A stretch of 64,000 nt of DNA, taken from Planctomycetota bacterium. GTDB taxonomy: Bacteria > Planctomycetota > B15-G4 > JADJEK01. The notes below the pieces were generated by a model, which was given only the letters and a program-made list of their open reading frames with translations, searched no databases and was not told the origin of the DNA. The number at the start of each line of letters is the position of its first letter. The first letter of the stretch is position 1. The translations under genes were made by a program, and so were the position numbers. Shown in pieces: positions 9,051 to 17,258 of the stretch. The stretch is taken from NCBI GenBank assembly GCA_016709145.1, contig JADJEK010000002.1, forward strand, positions 558,001 to 622,000. Reading direction: 5' to 3'.

Positions 9051-10451
9051 TCACTTCACCCAGAGCGTTCCGTCGCAAAGAACGCGATCGACGGTCACCT
9101 TCTGCGTGAACTCTTCGCGATCCAGCGCGAACGACGGCGCGATCTCGAGCACCGCCCCATCGCCGGCCGCGAATCCCGCCTCCGACAACCACGAGCGGAA
9201 CAGATTGAGCAAGTCGCGCCGCGCGGTCGCCGCGGAGTCGTCGCCCTCGGCGTTCTTCACCGGCGAGAACTCTTCGGCACGACTCGTCTCGACCACCAAC
9301 GCTCGCTTCGCGAGTGGCAGCGCGTCGAACACGAACGTCTCGAACTTCACGCCGTTCTGCGCCGTCGGCTTGATCGCGACGCCGTTCGCGTCGAGGCACG
9401 GGATCGCCTTCTTGGCGCGGTGATACGGCAACCGCAGTCCTCCCTCGTTCACGCGCCGCGCGAACGCGACGTCGATCACGTGGATCGCGATGTTGCCGGC
9501 GCCGAATCGCACGGAACCATCCGGATCGACGGCCTGAGCCAGATCTTCGGGCAGGTCGCTGTATTCGACGATCCCGATGCGCCGACCGGCGCGCGCGAAC
9601 ACGCCGACCTTTTCCTTCGGATCGCGCTTCAAGACCATCTTGCTCGACATCTCCGACTCGGCCAGACGGTGATGACCGAGGAAGGTCGCGTCGAGCACCT
9701 TCACCAACGGGTTGTCGACCTGGAAGTAGAAGATGTTCTCGATGCCGCGCCGCGTGAGTTCGTCGAGGATCCCTTCACGCGCGAGCGCGAGCAACGCGCC
9801 GCCGTGTCCGTCGGGGGATCGGAACAACGAACCGGGGCTCTCGAGCAGCAGTCGCCCCTCGAAGTCGACGGCCGGCAACATGCCCTGCGGGAACACCAGG
9901 ACGTCGTGCTCCGGCATCCCGAACCAGCGCTGCGCACGCAAGGACTCGAGCGTCTGCGCGTGATTGGCCGGGCTCGTCAGCACGAGCATCGGAATCGCAG
10001 CGCCGAACCGACGGCGCGCCGCCACGACCTTCTGGAAATGCCATTCGAACAGCGAACAGCCGCTGACCGGGCCGATCGGGAAACAGCCTTTCGGGCCGTC
10101 GAATCCCAAGCGCGAGCCCTGACCGCCCGCCACGACCATCGCCGCGACCTTGCCCGCCGAGAGCGCCTCGACGCCGGCTTGTGCGGCGCGCTTCTCGCGC
10201 CGACGTCCGCCAGGGCCGACCGGCAGCGCGAGGAAGGGCGCCGGCTCGACGCGATCGAGTTCGAGCGCCGTGACCGGACGGTCGTGCTTCATCTCGTCGA
10301 CGAGCCGCTTCAGCAGTTTCAGGTCGATGCTCGCCAGTTGTTCGGCGAAGCGCGCTTGCGCGACGGCGTCCAGGGTCTCGGCCTGGCGGAACACGTGCCC
10401 CTGGCCAGCGGATTCGAACGGCTTGCGTAACTCGGACAACGACGGACTCAC
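9051..10451 (-). CDS. UDP-sugar pyrophosphorylase (UDPGP/UAP1 family)
   Basis: A 466-residue nucleotidyltransferase that joins UTP with a sugar 1-phosphate, probably N-acetylglucosamine 1-phosphate or glucose 1-phosphate. The catalytic signature is VVAGGQGSRLGFDGPKG (about residues 103-120). FPQGMLPAVD, SPDGHGG and FYFQVDNPLVKV follow in the order seen in eukaryotic UAP1 enzymes, rather than the bacterial GlmU or GalU forms. The GTG start overlaps the alcohol dehydrogenase stop (GTGA), indicating coupling. UDP-GlcNAc would feed peptidoglycan, matching the downstream ddl. The exact sugar cannot be decided from sequence alone. Confidence 0.88.
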   Translation of the reverse strand: MSPSLSELRKPFESAGQGHVFRQAETLDAVAQARFAEQLASIDLKLLKRLVDEMKHDRPVTALELDRVEPAPFLALPVGPGGRRREKRAAQAGVEALSAGKVAAMVVAGGQGSRLGFDGPKGCFPIGPVSGCSLFEWHFQKVVAARRRFGAAIPMLVLTSPANHAQTLESLRAQRWFGMPEHDVLVFPQGMLPAVDFEGRLLLESPGSLFRSPDGHGGALLALAREGILDELTRRGIENIFYFQVDNPLVKVLDATFLGHHRLAESEMSSKMVLKRDPKEKVGVFARAGRRIGIVEYSDLPEDLAQAVDPDGSVRFGAGNIAIHVIDVAFARRVNEGGLRLPYHRAKKAIPCLDANGVAIKPTAQNGVKFETFVFDALPLAKRALVVETSRAEEFSPVKNAEGDDSAATARRDLLNLFRSWLSEAGFAAGDGAVLEIAPSFALDREEFTQKVTVDRVLCDGTLWVK

Positions 10452-11416
10452 GGAGTCGCGCCTCCTTCCACGAGGACCTTCAACACACCGGATCGCGCGG
10501 CCTGGGCGAGCGCATGCTCACCTTCGGCCAACGCGAACCGAGACGAGACGAGTTCACGGATCGGGAGCCGCGCACGCTCGAGCCATGCCACGGCCGCGGC
10601 GAGATCGCCGCAGCGCGAACCGATCACCCGCACCTCGTCGACGACGATCGGCGCGAGCGGGAGTTCTTGCTTGCCCGCGCAGGTCGTCTTGAGCACCACG
10701 CTACCGAGCGGCGCCACGCGAGAAAGCGCTTGCTCCAGGCCCTCCGGCTTGCCGGTCGCCTCGACGATCACGTCGAAACCGCGCTCGCTGGCGTCGCTCG
10801 CGGGCAGTTCGGTGACGTGCGACGGCAACGGCACGCGGCCGGGATGGCGTCCGAACAACCCGACGCCGCGCGCGTGATCGGCGAGCACGAGGGCGCACAG
10901 CAAACCGAGTTTGCCGTCGCCTTGGACCGCGACGCGCGCGGTCGACCAGTCGACGTGAAGGGAGTCCAGTTGCTCGACCACGCGCAACGCCGCCGCCAAC
11001 GGTTCGGCGAACACGGCGGCTTCGTCGGACACCGTGTCCGGCACCGCGACGAGGTTCCGCTCGGGCAAGTCGAACGTCGACGCCAGCGCGCCATCGCGCC
11101 CGAGGATGCCGAGCACGGTTCGCTGCGCGCAGTGCCGCTCCTGCCCCGCTCGACAGCGTGAACACGTACCGCAACCGCAGTTGATCCCGCCGACGACTCG
11201 CTGGCCGATCCAGCGCGCGTCATCCGCCTCGATCACATCGGCGACGAATTCGTGGCCGAGGACCCCGCGAAAGCCCATGTAGCCGCGCGCGAGCTCGAGG
11301 TCGGTGTTGCAAATGCCACACAACCGAGGTCGTAGACGCGCCTCACCGTGGCGGCGCGCCGTCGCAGCGCGCTCGATCACGCGGGCAGTCCGTCCGTCGA
11401 ACGCGAGCGCGACCAT
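10448..11416 (-). CDS. Zinc-dependent medium-chain alcohol dehydrogenase
   Basis: A 322-residue MDR-family oxidoreductase. LCGICNTDLELARGYMGFRGVLGHEFVADV gives the catalytic zinc Cys and the GHE motif. CGCGTCSRCRAGQERHC supplies the four Cys of the structural zinc site. The Rossmann region is less canonical: VAVQGDGKLGLLCALV replaces the usual GxGxxG. The substrate is unknown; sorbitol- or threonine-dehydrogenase-like enzymes are closest in pattern. It lies 14 bases downstream of fabF and overlaps the UDPGP gene start. Confidence 0.82.
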   Translation of the reverse strand: MVALAFDGRTARVIERAATARRHGEARLRPRLCGICNTDLELARGYMGFRGVLGHEFVADVIEADDARWIGQRVVGGINCGCGTCSRCRAGQERHCAQRTVLGILGRDGALASTFDLPERNLVAVPDTVSDEAAVFAEPLAAALRVVEQLDSLHVDWSTARVAVQGDGKLGLLCALVLADHARGVGLFGRHPGRVPLPSHVTELPASDASERGFDVIVEATGKPEGLEQALSRVAPLGSVVLKTTCAGKQELPLAPIVVDEVRVIGSRCGDLAAAVAWLERARLPIRELVSSRFALAEGEHALAQAARSGVLKVLVEGGATP

Positions 11417-11430
11417 CGGCGCCGAGCGCC

Positions 11431-12672
11431 TCAGGGTTGCTTGCCGAGCAACAGCGACACGTTGTGGCCGCCGAAGCCGAGCGAGTTCGACAGCGCGTAC
11501 CGCACGTTCAAATCGCGAGCCGCACCCGGCACGTAGTCGAGGTCACAGCTCGGATCGGGGTTGGTCAGGTTCCGCGTCGGGTGGACGACGTTCTTGTGGA
11601 TGCTGAGCGCGGTCACGGCGAACTCGACCGCGGCCGATGCGCCGAGCAAGTGCCCGATCATCGACTTCGTCGAGGAGATCGCGAGCTTGCGCGCATGATC
11701 ACCGAACGTGCGCTTGATCGCCGTCGTTTCGATCGCGTCGTTGTAGTGCGTCGACGTCCCGTGCGCGTTGATGTACGAGACTTGATCGGGGCTCACGCCG
11801 CCGTCACGCAACGCCGTGAGCATGGCCCGCGACGGACCGGCTCCGTCTTCCTTCGGCGCCGTGATGTGGTGCGCGTCCGCGGTCGAACCGAATCCGAGGA
11901 ACTCGGCGTAGATGCGGGCTCCGCGCTTCTTCGCGTGCTCGAGTTCCTCGAGCACGACGATCGCCGCGCCTTCACCCATGACGAAGCCGTCGCGATCCTT
12001 GTCGAACGGTCGGCTCGCCGCTTGAGGATCGTCGTTGCGCGTCGACAACGCGCGCAACGCGCAGAAGCCGCCGAGTCCGAGCGGCGTCACCGCCGTCTCC
12101 GAGCCACCGCTGACGATCATGTCGGCTTCGTCGTACTGGATCGCGCGCAGAGCCATCGCGATCGCGTGTCCGGCCGACGCGCACGCCGAGCCGGTGACGA
12201 AGTTGGTGCCCCGCAGGCCGTGCCGGATCGAGATCACCCCGGACATCGCGTTCACCATCAGCTTCGGGATGAAGTGAGGCGAAATGCGATCCGGCCCACG
12301 CTCCATGTAGGTCGTGTGCGTCGCTTCGAGCTCGTTGATGCCACCGATGCCCGAACCGAGCACGCATCCCACACGGTCACGATTGCAGGCTTCGAGGTCG
12401 ACCCCCGAGTCCTTGATCGCTTCGTCCGCGGCTACGACCGCGTACTGCGTGAACAGGTCGAGTTTCTTCGACTCGACCTTGGGGAAGAACTTCTCGGCCT
12501 CGTACTCGTTGACGAGGCCGGCGAAGCGCACCGGGAACGCGGAGACATCGAACCGTTGGATCGGCGCGATTCCGCTCTTTCCCGACACCAGGCCTTCCCA
12601 GGTCTTGTCGAACCCGACACCGAGCGACGTCAGGCCGCCCAGTCCGGTCACTACGACACGTCTGCGGGTCAT
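11431..12672 (-). CDS. fabF: 3-oxoacyl-ACP synthase II
   Basis: A 413-residue condensing enzyme that elongates acyl-ACP with malonyl-ACP. The catalytic triad is visible: Cys in GSACASAGHAIAMAL (about 165), His in INAHGTSTHYND (about 305) and His in MIGHLLGASAAVE (about 342). Length and the opening MTRRRVVVTGLGGLTSLG are standard. It follows acpP by 32 bases, the usual acpP-fabF order. Confidence 0.96.
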   Translation of the reverse strand: MTRRRVVVTGLGGLTSLGVGFDKTWEGLVSGKSGIAPIQRFDVSAFPVRFAGLVNEYEAEKFFPKVESKKLDLFTQYAVVAADEAIKDSGVDLEACNRDRVGCVLGSGIGGINELEATHTTYMERGPDRISPHFIPKLMVNAMSGVISIRHGLRGTNFVTGSACASAGHAIAMALRAIQYDEADMIVSGGSETAVTPLGLGGFCALRALSTRNDDPQAASRPFDKDRDGFVMGEGAAIVVLEELEHAKKRGARIYAEFLGFGSTADAHHITAPKEDGAGPSRAMLTALRDGGVSPDQVSYINAHGTSTHYNDAIETTAIKRTFGDHARKLAISSTKSMIGHLLGASAAVEFAVTALSIHKNVVHPTRNLTNPDPSCDLDYVPGAARDLNVRYALSNSLGFGGHNVSLLLGKQP

Positions 12673-12704
12673 GGTTCAGGCTCGTCCAGCTTGCGGCCGG
12701 CCGA

Positions 12705-12944
12705 TCAACCGACGCGCTTCTTGATGTAGTCGATCGCGTCGCCGACGGTCTGGATCTTCTCCGCGTCCTCGTCGGGGATGTTGATGTCGAATTCGTCCTC
12801 GAACTCCATCACGAGTTCGACCGTGTCGAGCGAGTCCGCGCCAAGGTCGTTGATGAACGAGGTGGACGGCTGGATTTTGTCCCGGCTCGCGCCCATCTGC
12901 TCACAGACGATGTTGATCACGCGGTCTTCGATGCTTGCGCTCAC
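12705..12944 (-). CDS. acpP: Acyl carrier protein
   Basis: A 79-residue acidic carrier protein. The phosphopantetheine attachment Ser lies in NDLGADSLDTVELVMEFED (about residues 33-51). The GTG start has AGGAG seven bases upstream. It sits between fabG and fabF. A 180-base gap precedes it, unlike the tight spacing elsewhere in this cluster, and may carry its own promoter. Confidence 0.97.
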   Translation of the reverse strand: MSASIEDRVINIVCEQMGASRDKIQPSTSFINDLGADSLDTVELVMEFEDEFDINIPDEDAEKIQTVGDAIDYIKKRVG

Positions 12945-13020
12945 TTGCGAACTCCTACCCGACGCGAAAGGCCTTGCCCTGCTCGCTGCAGAGCCATGTG
13001 CAGGCCGAACGGAACGCGGT

Positions 13021-13049
13021 ATTCAAAGGCGGTGCGGCACCCAAATCAA
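13021..13049 (-). promoter_or_regulatory. Candidate acpP promoter
   Basis: On the reverse strand a TTGATT box (13044-13049) is separated by 17 bases from TTGAAT (13021-13026), about 77 bases before the acpP start and inside the only sizeable gap of the fab run. The -10 match is moderate, so this is tentative. Confidence 0.35.
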
Positions 13050-13123
13050 CGCTTTTCTTCGCCCGAGCCTGGGAGCCGCAACGTGGTTCCTCGGGCGATC
13101 TTGCATTCGAGAGCAGTTTCGCG

Positions 13124-13876
13124 TCAGAGGGACATTCCGCCGTCCACGACGAGAGTGTGCCCGGTGATGTACGCCGCGCGCTCCGACGCCAGGAACAACG
13201 CGGCGTCCGCGATGTCCTCGGCGGCGCCGAAACGGGCCAGGGGGATCGACGCCAACGCGGATTGCTTGACCGGCTCCGGCAGGTCCGACGTCATGTCCGT
13301 CGTGATGAACCCGGGTGCGATCGCGTTCACGGTCACGCCTCGCCCGCCGAACTCACGCGCGAGCGACATCGTCAGGCCGACCAGCCCGGCCTTGGCGGCC
13401 GCGTAGTTGGCCTGGCCGGCGTTCCCGATCAGGCCGACGATCGACGTGATGTTGATGATGCGCGCTCCGGCGGTCTTCAAAAGGCCGCGAGCGGCCGCCT
13501 TGCACACGTTGAACGTGCCGTTCAGGTTGACGTCGATCACGCGCGTGAAGTCCTCTTCGGACATGCGCACGAACAAGCCGTCCTTCGTGATGCCGGCGTT
13601 GTTCACGACGATGTGCAGACCGCCGAGTTCCTTCACCGTGCGCTCGACCGCGGCCGCGGCCTGACCCGCATCGGCGACGTCGGCACCGAGCGCGATCGCC
13701 TTGCCTCCGGCCTGCGTGATTTCGTCGGCCACCGGCCGCGCGCGCTCCTCGCTCGTGGCGAGCACGGCGACCGCGGCACCGGCCTGGGCCATGCGCAACG
13801 CGATCATGCGACCAATGCCGCGCGACGCTCCGGTGACGAGCGCCACCTTGCCGGACAGTTCGATCGAGACGCTCAC
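13124..13876 (-). CDS. fabG: 3-oxoacyl-ACP reductase
   Basis: A 250-residue short-chain dehydrogenase that reduces 3-oxoacyl-ACP with NADPH. Cofactor motif TGASRGIGR is at about residues 16-24, NNAG near 90, and the catalytic YxxxK in QANYAAAKAGLVG at about 155. It ends ITGHTLVVDGGMSL, typical of FabG. The GTG start has a strong GGAGG four bases upstream. It lies 28 bases after fabD. Confidence 0.95.
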   Translation of the reverse strand: MSVSIELSGKVALVTGASRGIGRMIALRMAQAGAAVAVLATSEERARPVADEITQAGGKAIALGADVADAGQAAAAVERTVKELGGLHIVVNNAGITKDGLFVRMSEEDFTRVIDVNLNGTFNVCKAAARGLLKTAGARIINITSIVGLIGNAGQANYAAAKAGLVGLTMSLAREFGGRGVTVNAIAPGFITTDMTSDLPEPVKQSALASIPLARFGAAEDIADAALFLASERAAYITGHTLVVDGGMSL

Positions 13877-13904
13877 GGAACCTCCTTCGCGACGTCGCGC
13901 GCGA

Positions 13905-14837
13905 TCACGCGTACGCGCCGACGTCGGCCATCGACTCGACGTTGATCCGCGCCGCGTCGGGCGCGAGCTTGCGCATCAGTCCGGTCAGCACCTTGCCGGG
14001 AGCCGGCTCGACGAACGTCGTGATCCCGGTCGCGGCGAAGCGCTGCATCGTGTCTTCCCACAGCACCGACGACGTCACTTGGGCCGCGAGATGCTCACGG
14101 ATGCGCTCGGGATCCGCGACGAAGTCGCCGGTCACGTTGGTGGCGAACGGGATCTGGGGAGCGTGGATCGTGACGCCGGCCAGAGCATCACGTAGCGCGG
14201 CGGTCGCCGGCGCCATCAGCGGCGAGTGGAACGCGCCCGCGACTTCGAGACGCACGCAGCGGCGCACGCCACAGTCCTTGGCCTTGGCTTCGGCGGCCGT
14301 GATCGCCGCGACATCGCCAGCGAGCGCGATGCCGCCCGGGCCGAGGTAGTTCGCGGCGACGATCACGCCGGCCTCGGACGCGACGTGCACCAAGTCGCGG
14401 GCTTGTTCGCGCGTCGCACCGACCAGCGACAGCATGCCCGACGGTTGCTTCGTCGAGGCCTCCTGCATCGCTTGACCACGGCGGCGGACGAGACGCAGTG
14501 CGTCCTCGAACGCGAGGCTGCCGCAGAACCACAGCGCGGTGTATTCGCCGAGCGAGAGCCCTGCGGTCGCCGCGAATTGCTTCGGGTCGAGTCCCTTGGT
14601 CGCTTTCAGCGCCTCGATCACCGCCACGCTGGTCGCGAGGATCGCGGGCTGGCAGACGTCGGTGCGACGCAGTTCCGCCTCCGGACCCTCGAAGCAGAGC
14701 TGCGCCAGATCGAAGCCGAGCACTTCGCGCGCGACGTCCATCACGCGGCGAGCCGCAGCGACGTTCTCGACGATGTCCCGCCCCATTCCAGGGTGTTGCG
14801 CACCCTGGCCGGGGAACAGCATGGCTCGTTTCGTCAT
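13905..14837 (-). CDS. fabD: Malonyl-CoA:ACP transacylase
   Basis: A 310-residue acyltransferase that loads malonyl onto ACP. MLFPGQGAQHPGMG opens the protein, the nucleophile lies in GLSLGEYTALWF (about residue 92), and the active-site His in FHSPLMAPA (about 200). I chose the ATG at 14837, directly before TKRAMLFPGQG; a frame extending to 14882 would overlap fabH. It starts about five bases after the fabH stop. Confidence 0.95.
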   Translation of the reverse strand: MTKRAMLFPGQGAQHPGMGRDIVENVAAARRVMDVAREVLGFDLAQLCFEGPEAELRRTDVCQPAILATSVAVIEALKATKGLDPKQFAATAGLSLGEYTALWFCGSLAFEDALRLVRRRGQAMQEASTKQPSGMLSLVGATREQARDLVHVASEAGVIVAANYLGPGGIALAGDVAAITAAEAKAKDCGVRRCVRLEVAGAFHSPLMAPATAALRDALAGVTIHAPQIPFATNVTGDFVADPERIREHLAAQVTSSVLWEDTMQRFAATGITTFVEPAPGKVLTGLMRKLAPDAARINVESMADVGAYA

Positions 14838-14841
14838 GGTT

Positions 14842-15831
14842 TCACCACCGCAGAGCGACGGAGCCCCAAGTGAGGCCCGCACCGAACGCGCACATCACGA
14901 CCAGCTTGCCGGCGCACGCGTCGAAACGGCCCGCGCGGCGCGCTTCGTCGAATGCGATCGCGATGCTCGCGGCCGACGTATTGCCGTAGCGCTCGATGTT
15001 GACGACGAGCTTGTCGTCGGTGATGCCGAGCCGATCGCGCGCGGACTCGATGATGCGCAGATTGACCTGATGCGGCACGACCAAGCCGAGTTCGATGTCG
15101 GCGTGTCGCGCGAGCGCGTGCTCGACCAGTTCGACCATACGGCTGACGGCGAACTTGAAGACCTCGCGGCCGCGCAGCTTCATGTACTGCTCGCGCGCGG
15201 AGATCGCCTCGGCGGTCAACGGCTTCGCCGACCCGCCGGCCGGGACGATGATCGTCTCGAAGCCCGCGCCATCGGAGTGGATCTCCGTCGACACGATCTC
15301 GCCGTGAGCGAACTCGTTCGAAACGATGACCGCACCCGCGCCATCCCCGAACAGGATCGCCGAACCGCGATCGGAGTAGTCCGTCACACGCGACAGCGTC
15401 TCGGCGCCGACGACGAGCACGTTCTTCGCGGCGCCGTTGCGCACGAACTGCGACGCCGTCGAGATCGCGTACATGAAACCCGAACACGCCGCGGACAGAT
15501 CGAACGCGCCGATCTCGCGACAACCGAGCTTGTGTTGGATCAAGCAGGCGGTCGACGGGAACGGATAGTCCGGCGTGACCGTCGCGACCAGGATGAGGTC
15601 GATGTCGTTGGGCGTGAGCCCCGCGGACTCGAGCGCGCGTTGGGCCGCGATCGTGCCCATGTCCGACGTCGCTTGCCCCGGAGCGGCGATGCGTCGTTCC
15701 TTGATGCCGGTCCGCGTCGTGATCCATTCGTCCGACGTATCGACGATCTTCTCGAAGTCGTGGTTGCTGAGGATCCGCTCCGGCAAATAGCAACCGGATC
15801 CTCGAATGCCCGCGTGCCCGCCGCCGCTCAT
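14842..15831 (-). CDS. fabH: 3-oxoacyl-ACP synthase III
   Basis: A 329-residue initiating condensing enzyme that joins acetyl-CoA with malonyl-ACP. The Cys nucleophile is in LSAACSGFMYAIS (about residue 115). His and Asn of the triad are in VVPHQVNLRII (about 250) and ERYGNTSAASI (about 280). The opening IRGSGCYLPERILSN is typical. Its ATG overlaps the plsX stop (ATGA). Confidence 0.96.
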   Translation of the reverse strand: MSGGGHAGIRGSGCYLPERILSNHDFEKIVDTSDEWITTRTGIKERRIAAPGQATSDMGTIAAQRALESAGLTPNDIDLILVATVTPDYPFPSTACLIQHKLGCREIGAFDLSAACSGFMYAISTASQFVRNGAAKNVLVVGAETLSRVTDYSDRGSAILFGDGAGAVIVSNEFAHGEIVSTEIHSDGAGFETIIVPAGGSAKPLTAEAISAREQYMKLRGREVFKFAVSRMVELVEHALARHADIELGLVVPHQVNLRIIESARDRLGITDDKLVVNIERYGNTSAASIAIAFDEARRAGRFDACAGKLVVMCAFGAGLTWGSVALRW

Positions 15832-16859
15832 GCGCCGCTCCCCGCCGCGCCGTCATTGCGGATGGCCGGCATCTTGCGCAAGCCCTCGACGATGTGACGG
15901 TTGACGTCGGTGTCGATGAACCTGCGCGAGACCTTCAACGCGTTCGCGATCGCTCGCGCGTCGGATCGACCGTGGCAGATGATCATCAAGCCGTTGACGC
16001 CGAGCAACGGCGCACCGCCGTACTCCGCGTAGTCGGTACGCGCGCCGATCGTGCCGAGAACTTGCTTCAGCAGCGGCGCGGCCGCGGCGCCTCCATGGCG
16101 CAGCACCTCGTCCTTGAACATCGTCGTGAGCACGTGTCCGAGGCCTTCGGACACCTTCAGGACGACGTTGCCGACGAAGCCTTCGCAAACGACGACGTCC
16201 GCGGCACCCTCGAACAGGACGTTGCCCTCGACGTTGCCGATGAAGTTCAGATTGGACGACGAGAACAGCTCGTGGGTCCGCTGCGTGAGCGGGTTGCCCT
16301 TCTCCGCTTCCTCACCGATGTTCAGGATGCCGACGCGCGGGCGCTTGATCCCGAGCATTCCCTCCATCGCTTCCGCCGCCATCAGGCCGTAGATGAACAG
16401 GTCTTCGGGCTGGCAGTGCACGTTCGCGCCGCAGTCGACCAGCGTGCACGGCCCCTTCGCGGTGCCGAAGGTCACGGCGATGCCGGGACGACGGACACCC
16501 TCGAGCGGACCGACGAAGAACAGTCCTGCGCCGACCATCGCGCCGGTGTTTCCGGCAGAAACGAAGGCATCCGCCTTCTTCTCGCGCACCATGCGCGCGC
16601 CGACGACGATCGTGGAGTCGCGCTTCTTGCGCAGCGCTTGACCGGGATGTTCGTCCATCCCGATGTTCTCGCTCGCATGCACGATTTCGACCGCGTCGGT
16701 GAACTGCTGCAAGGCCAGTTCGCGCTCGATCGAGCTCGTGTCTCCGACGAGCACGAGCTCGTCTTTCTGCACGTAGCCTTCTCGAATTGCGCGCACTGCC
16801 CCCGCAACGACCTGAGCGGGCGCGTGATCACCGCCCATCGCATCGAGCGCGATCTTCAT
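15828..16859 (-). CDS. plsX: Phosphate acyltransferase PlsX
   Basis: A 343-residue enzyme that converts acyl-ACP to acyl phosphate for phospholipid synthesis. MKIALDAMGGDHAPAQVVAGA at the N-terminus is diagnostic, followed by VSAGNTGAMVGAGLF and VVCEGFVGNVVLK. I chose the ATG at 16859; the frame to 16967 adds 36 residues that overlap rpmF. It lies between rpmF and fabH, a widespread order. Confidence 0.95.
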   Translation of the reverse strand: MKIALDAMGGDHAPAQVVAGAVRAIREGYVQKDELVLVGDTSSIERELALQQFTDAVEIVHASENIGMDEHPGQALRKKRDSTIVVGARMVREKKADAFVSAGNTGAMVGAGLFFVGPLEGVRRPGIAVTFGTAKGPCTLVDCGANVHCQPEDLFIYGLMAAEAMEGMLGIKRPRVGILNIGEEAEKGNPLTQRTHELFSSSNLNFIGNVEGNVLFEGAADVVVCEGFVGNVVLKVSEGLGHVLTTMFKDEVLRHGGAAAAPLLKQVLGTIGARTDYAEYGGAPLLGVNGLMIICHGRSDARAIANALKVSRRFIDTDVNRHIVEGLRKMPAIRNDGAAGSGA

Positions 16860-16911
16860 GCCTGCGGACGTCTCCAGCGTAGGTTCGAAGGCCAGAAACG
16901 CGTGAGCGCGC

Positions 16912-17103
16912 TCACACGTTGGTCGCGTCGCCCTCGGGGAACACTTCCGTTCCGCGGTAATGGCCACACGAGTCGCACACGGTGTGCGGCTTCACCGTCG
17001 CGCCGCAACGAGGGCAGGCGGACAGAGAAGGCTTCGACAACGCGAGGTGCGAACGGCGCTTGCGCTTGCGGTGCTTGGAAGTTCGTCGCTTCGGTACGGC
17101 CAT
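16912..17103 (-). CDS. rpmF: 50S ribosomal protein L32
   Basis: A 63-residue ribosomal protein. MAVPKRRTSKHRKRKRRSH is the classic L32 start. The zinc-binding form is shown by CPRCG and CDSCG at about residues 30 and 43. It heads the plsX-fab operon. The ATG at 17103 was preferred over an upstream start at 17145 because of this conserved N-terminus. Confidence 0.96.
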   Translation of the reverse strand: MAVPKRRTSKHRKRKRRSHLALSKPSLSACPRCGATVKPHTVCDSCGHYRGTEVFPEGDATNV

Positions 17104-17179
17104 GCGGGACTCTCGAGATGCGGTTGTTCGGGTCGCTCGCGCCATCGCGAATCGCGATGAGCCGAGCCATGCCCCGAAG

Positions 17180-17200
17180 GGTCAACTTCGCGGGTTGACC
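17180..17200 (-). promoter_or_regulatory. Inverted repeat in the rpmF-plsX-fab leader (candidate operator or hairpin)
   Basis: GGTCAAC (17180-17186) and GTTGACC (17194-17200) form perfect 7-base arms around a 7-base centre. On the reverse strand the repeat begins just after the likely transcription start. It could bind a fatty-acid regulator or fold in the mRNA leader; no known operator consensus is recognised. Confidence 0.4.
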
Positions 17201-17213
17201 GCGAAATCGTGGG

Positions 17214-17241
17214 ATTCTAGGCCCGAGCACCGGAGGTTCAA
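17214..17241 (-). promoter_or_regulatory. Candidate sigma-70 promoter of rpmF-plsX-fab
   Basis: On the reverse strand TTGAAC (17236-17241) and TAGAAT (17214-17219) are 16 bases apart, about 110 bases before rpmF and just after the alaS stop. Both boxes match the consensus well for this GC-rich sequence. Confidence 0.5.
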
Positions 17242-17258
17242 TTCCAAATTCAACGCGC

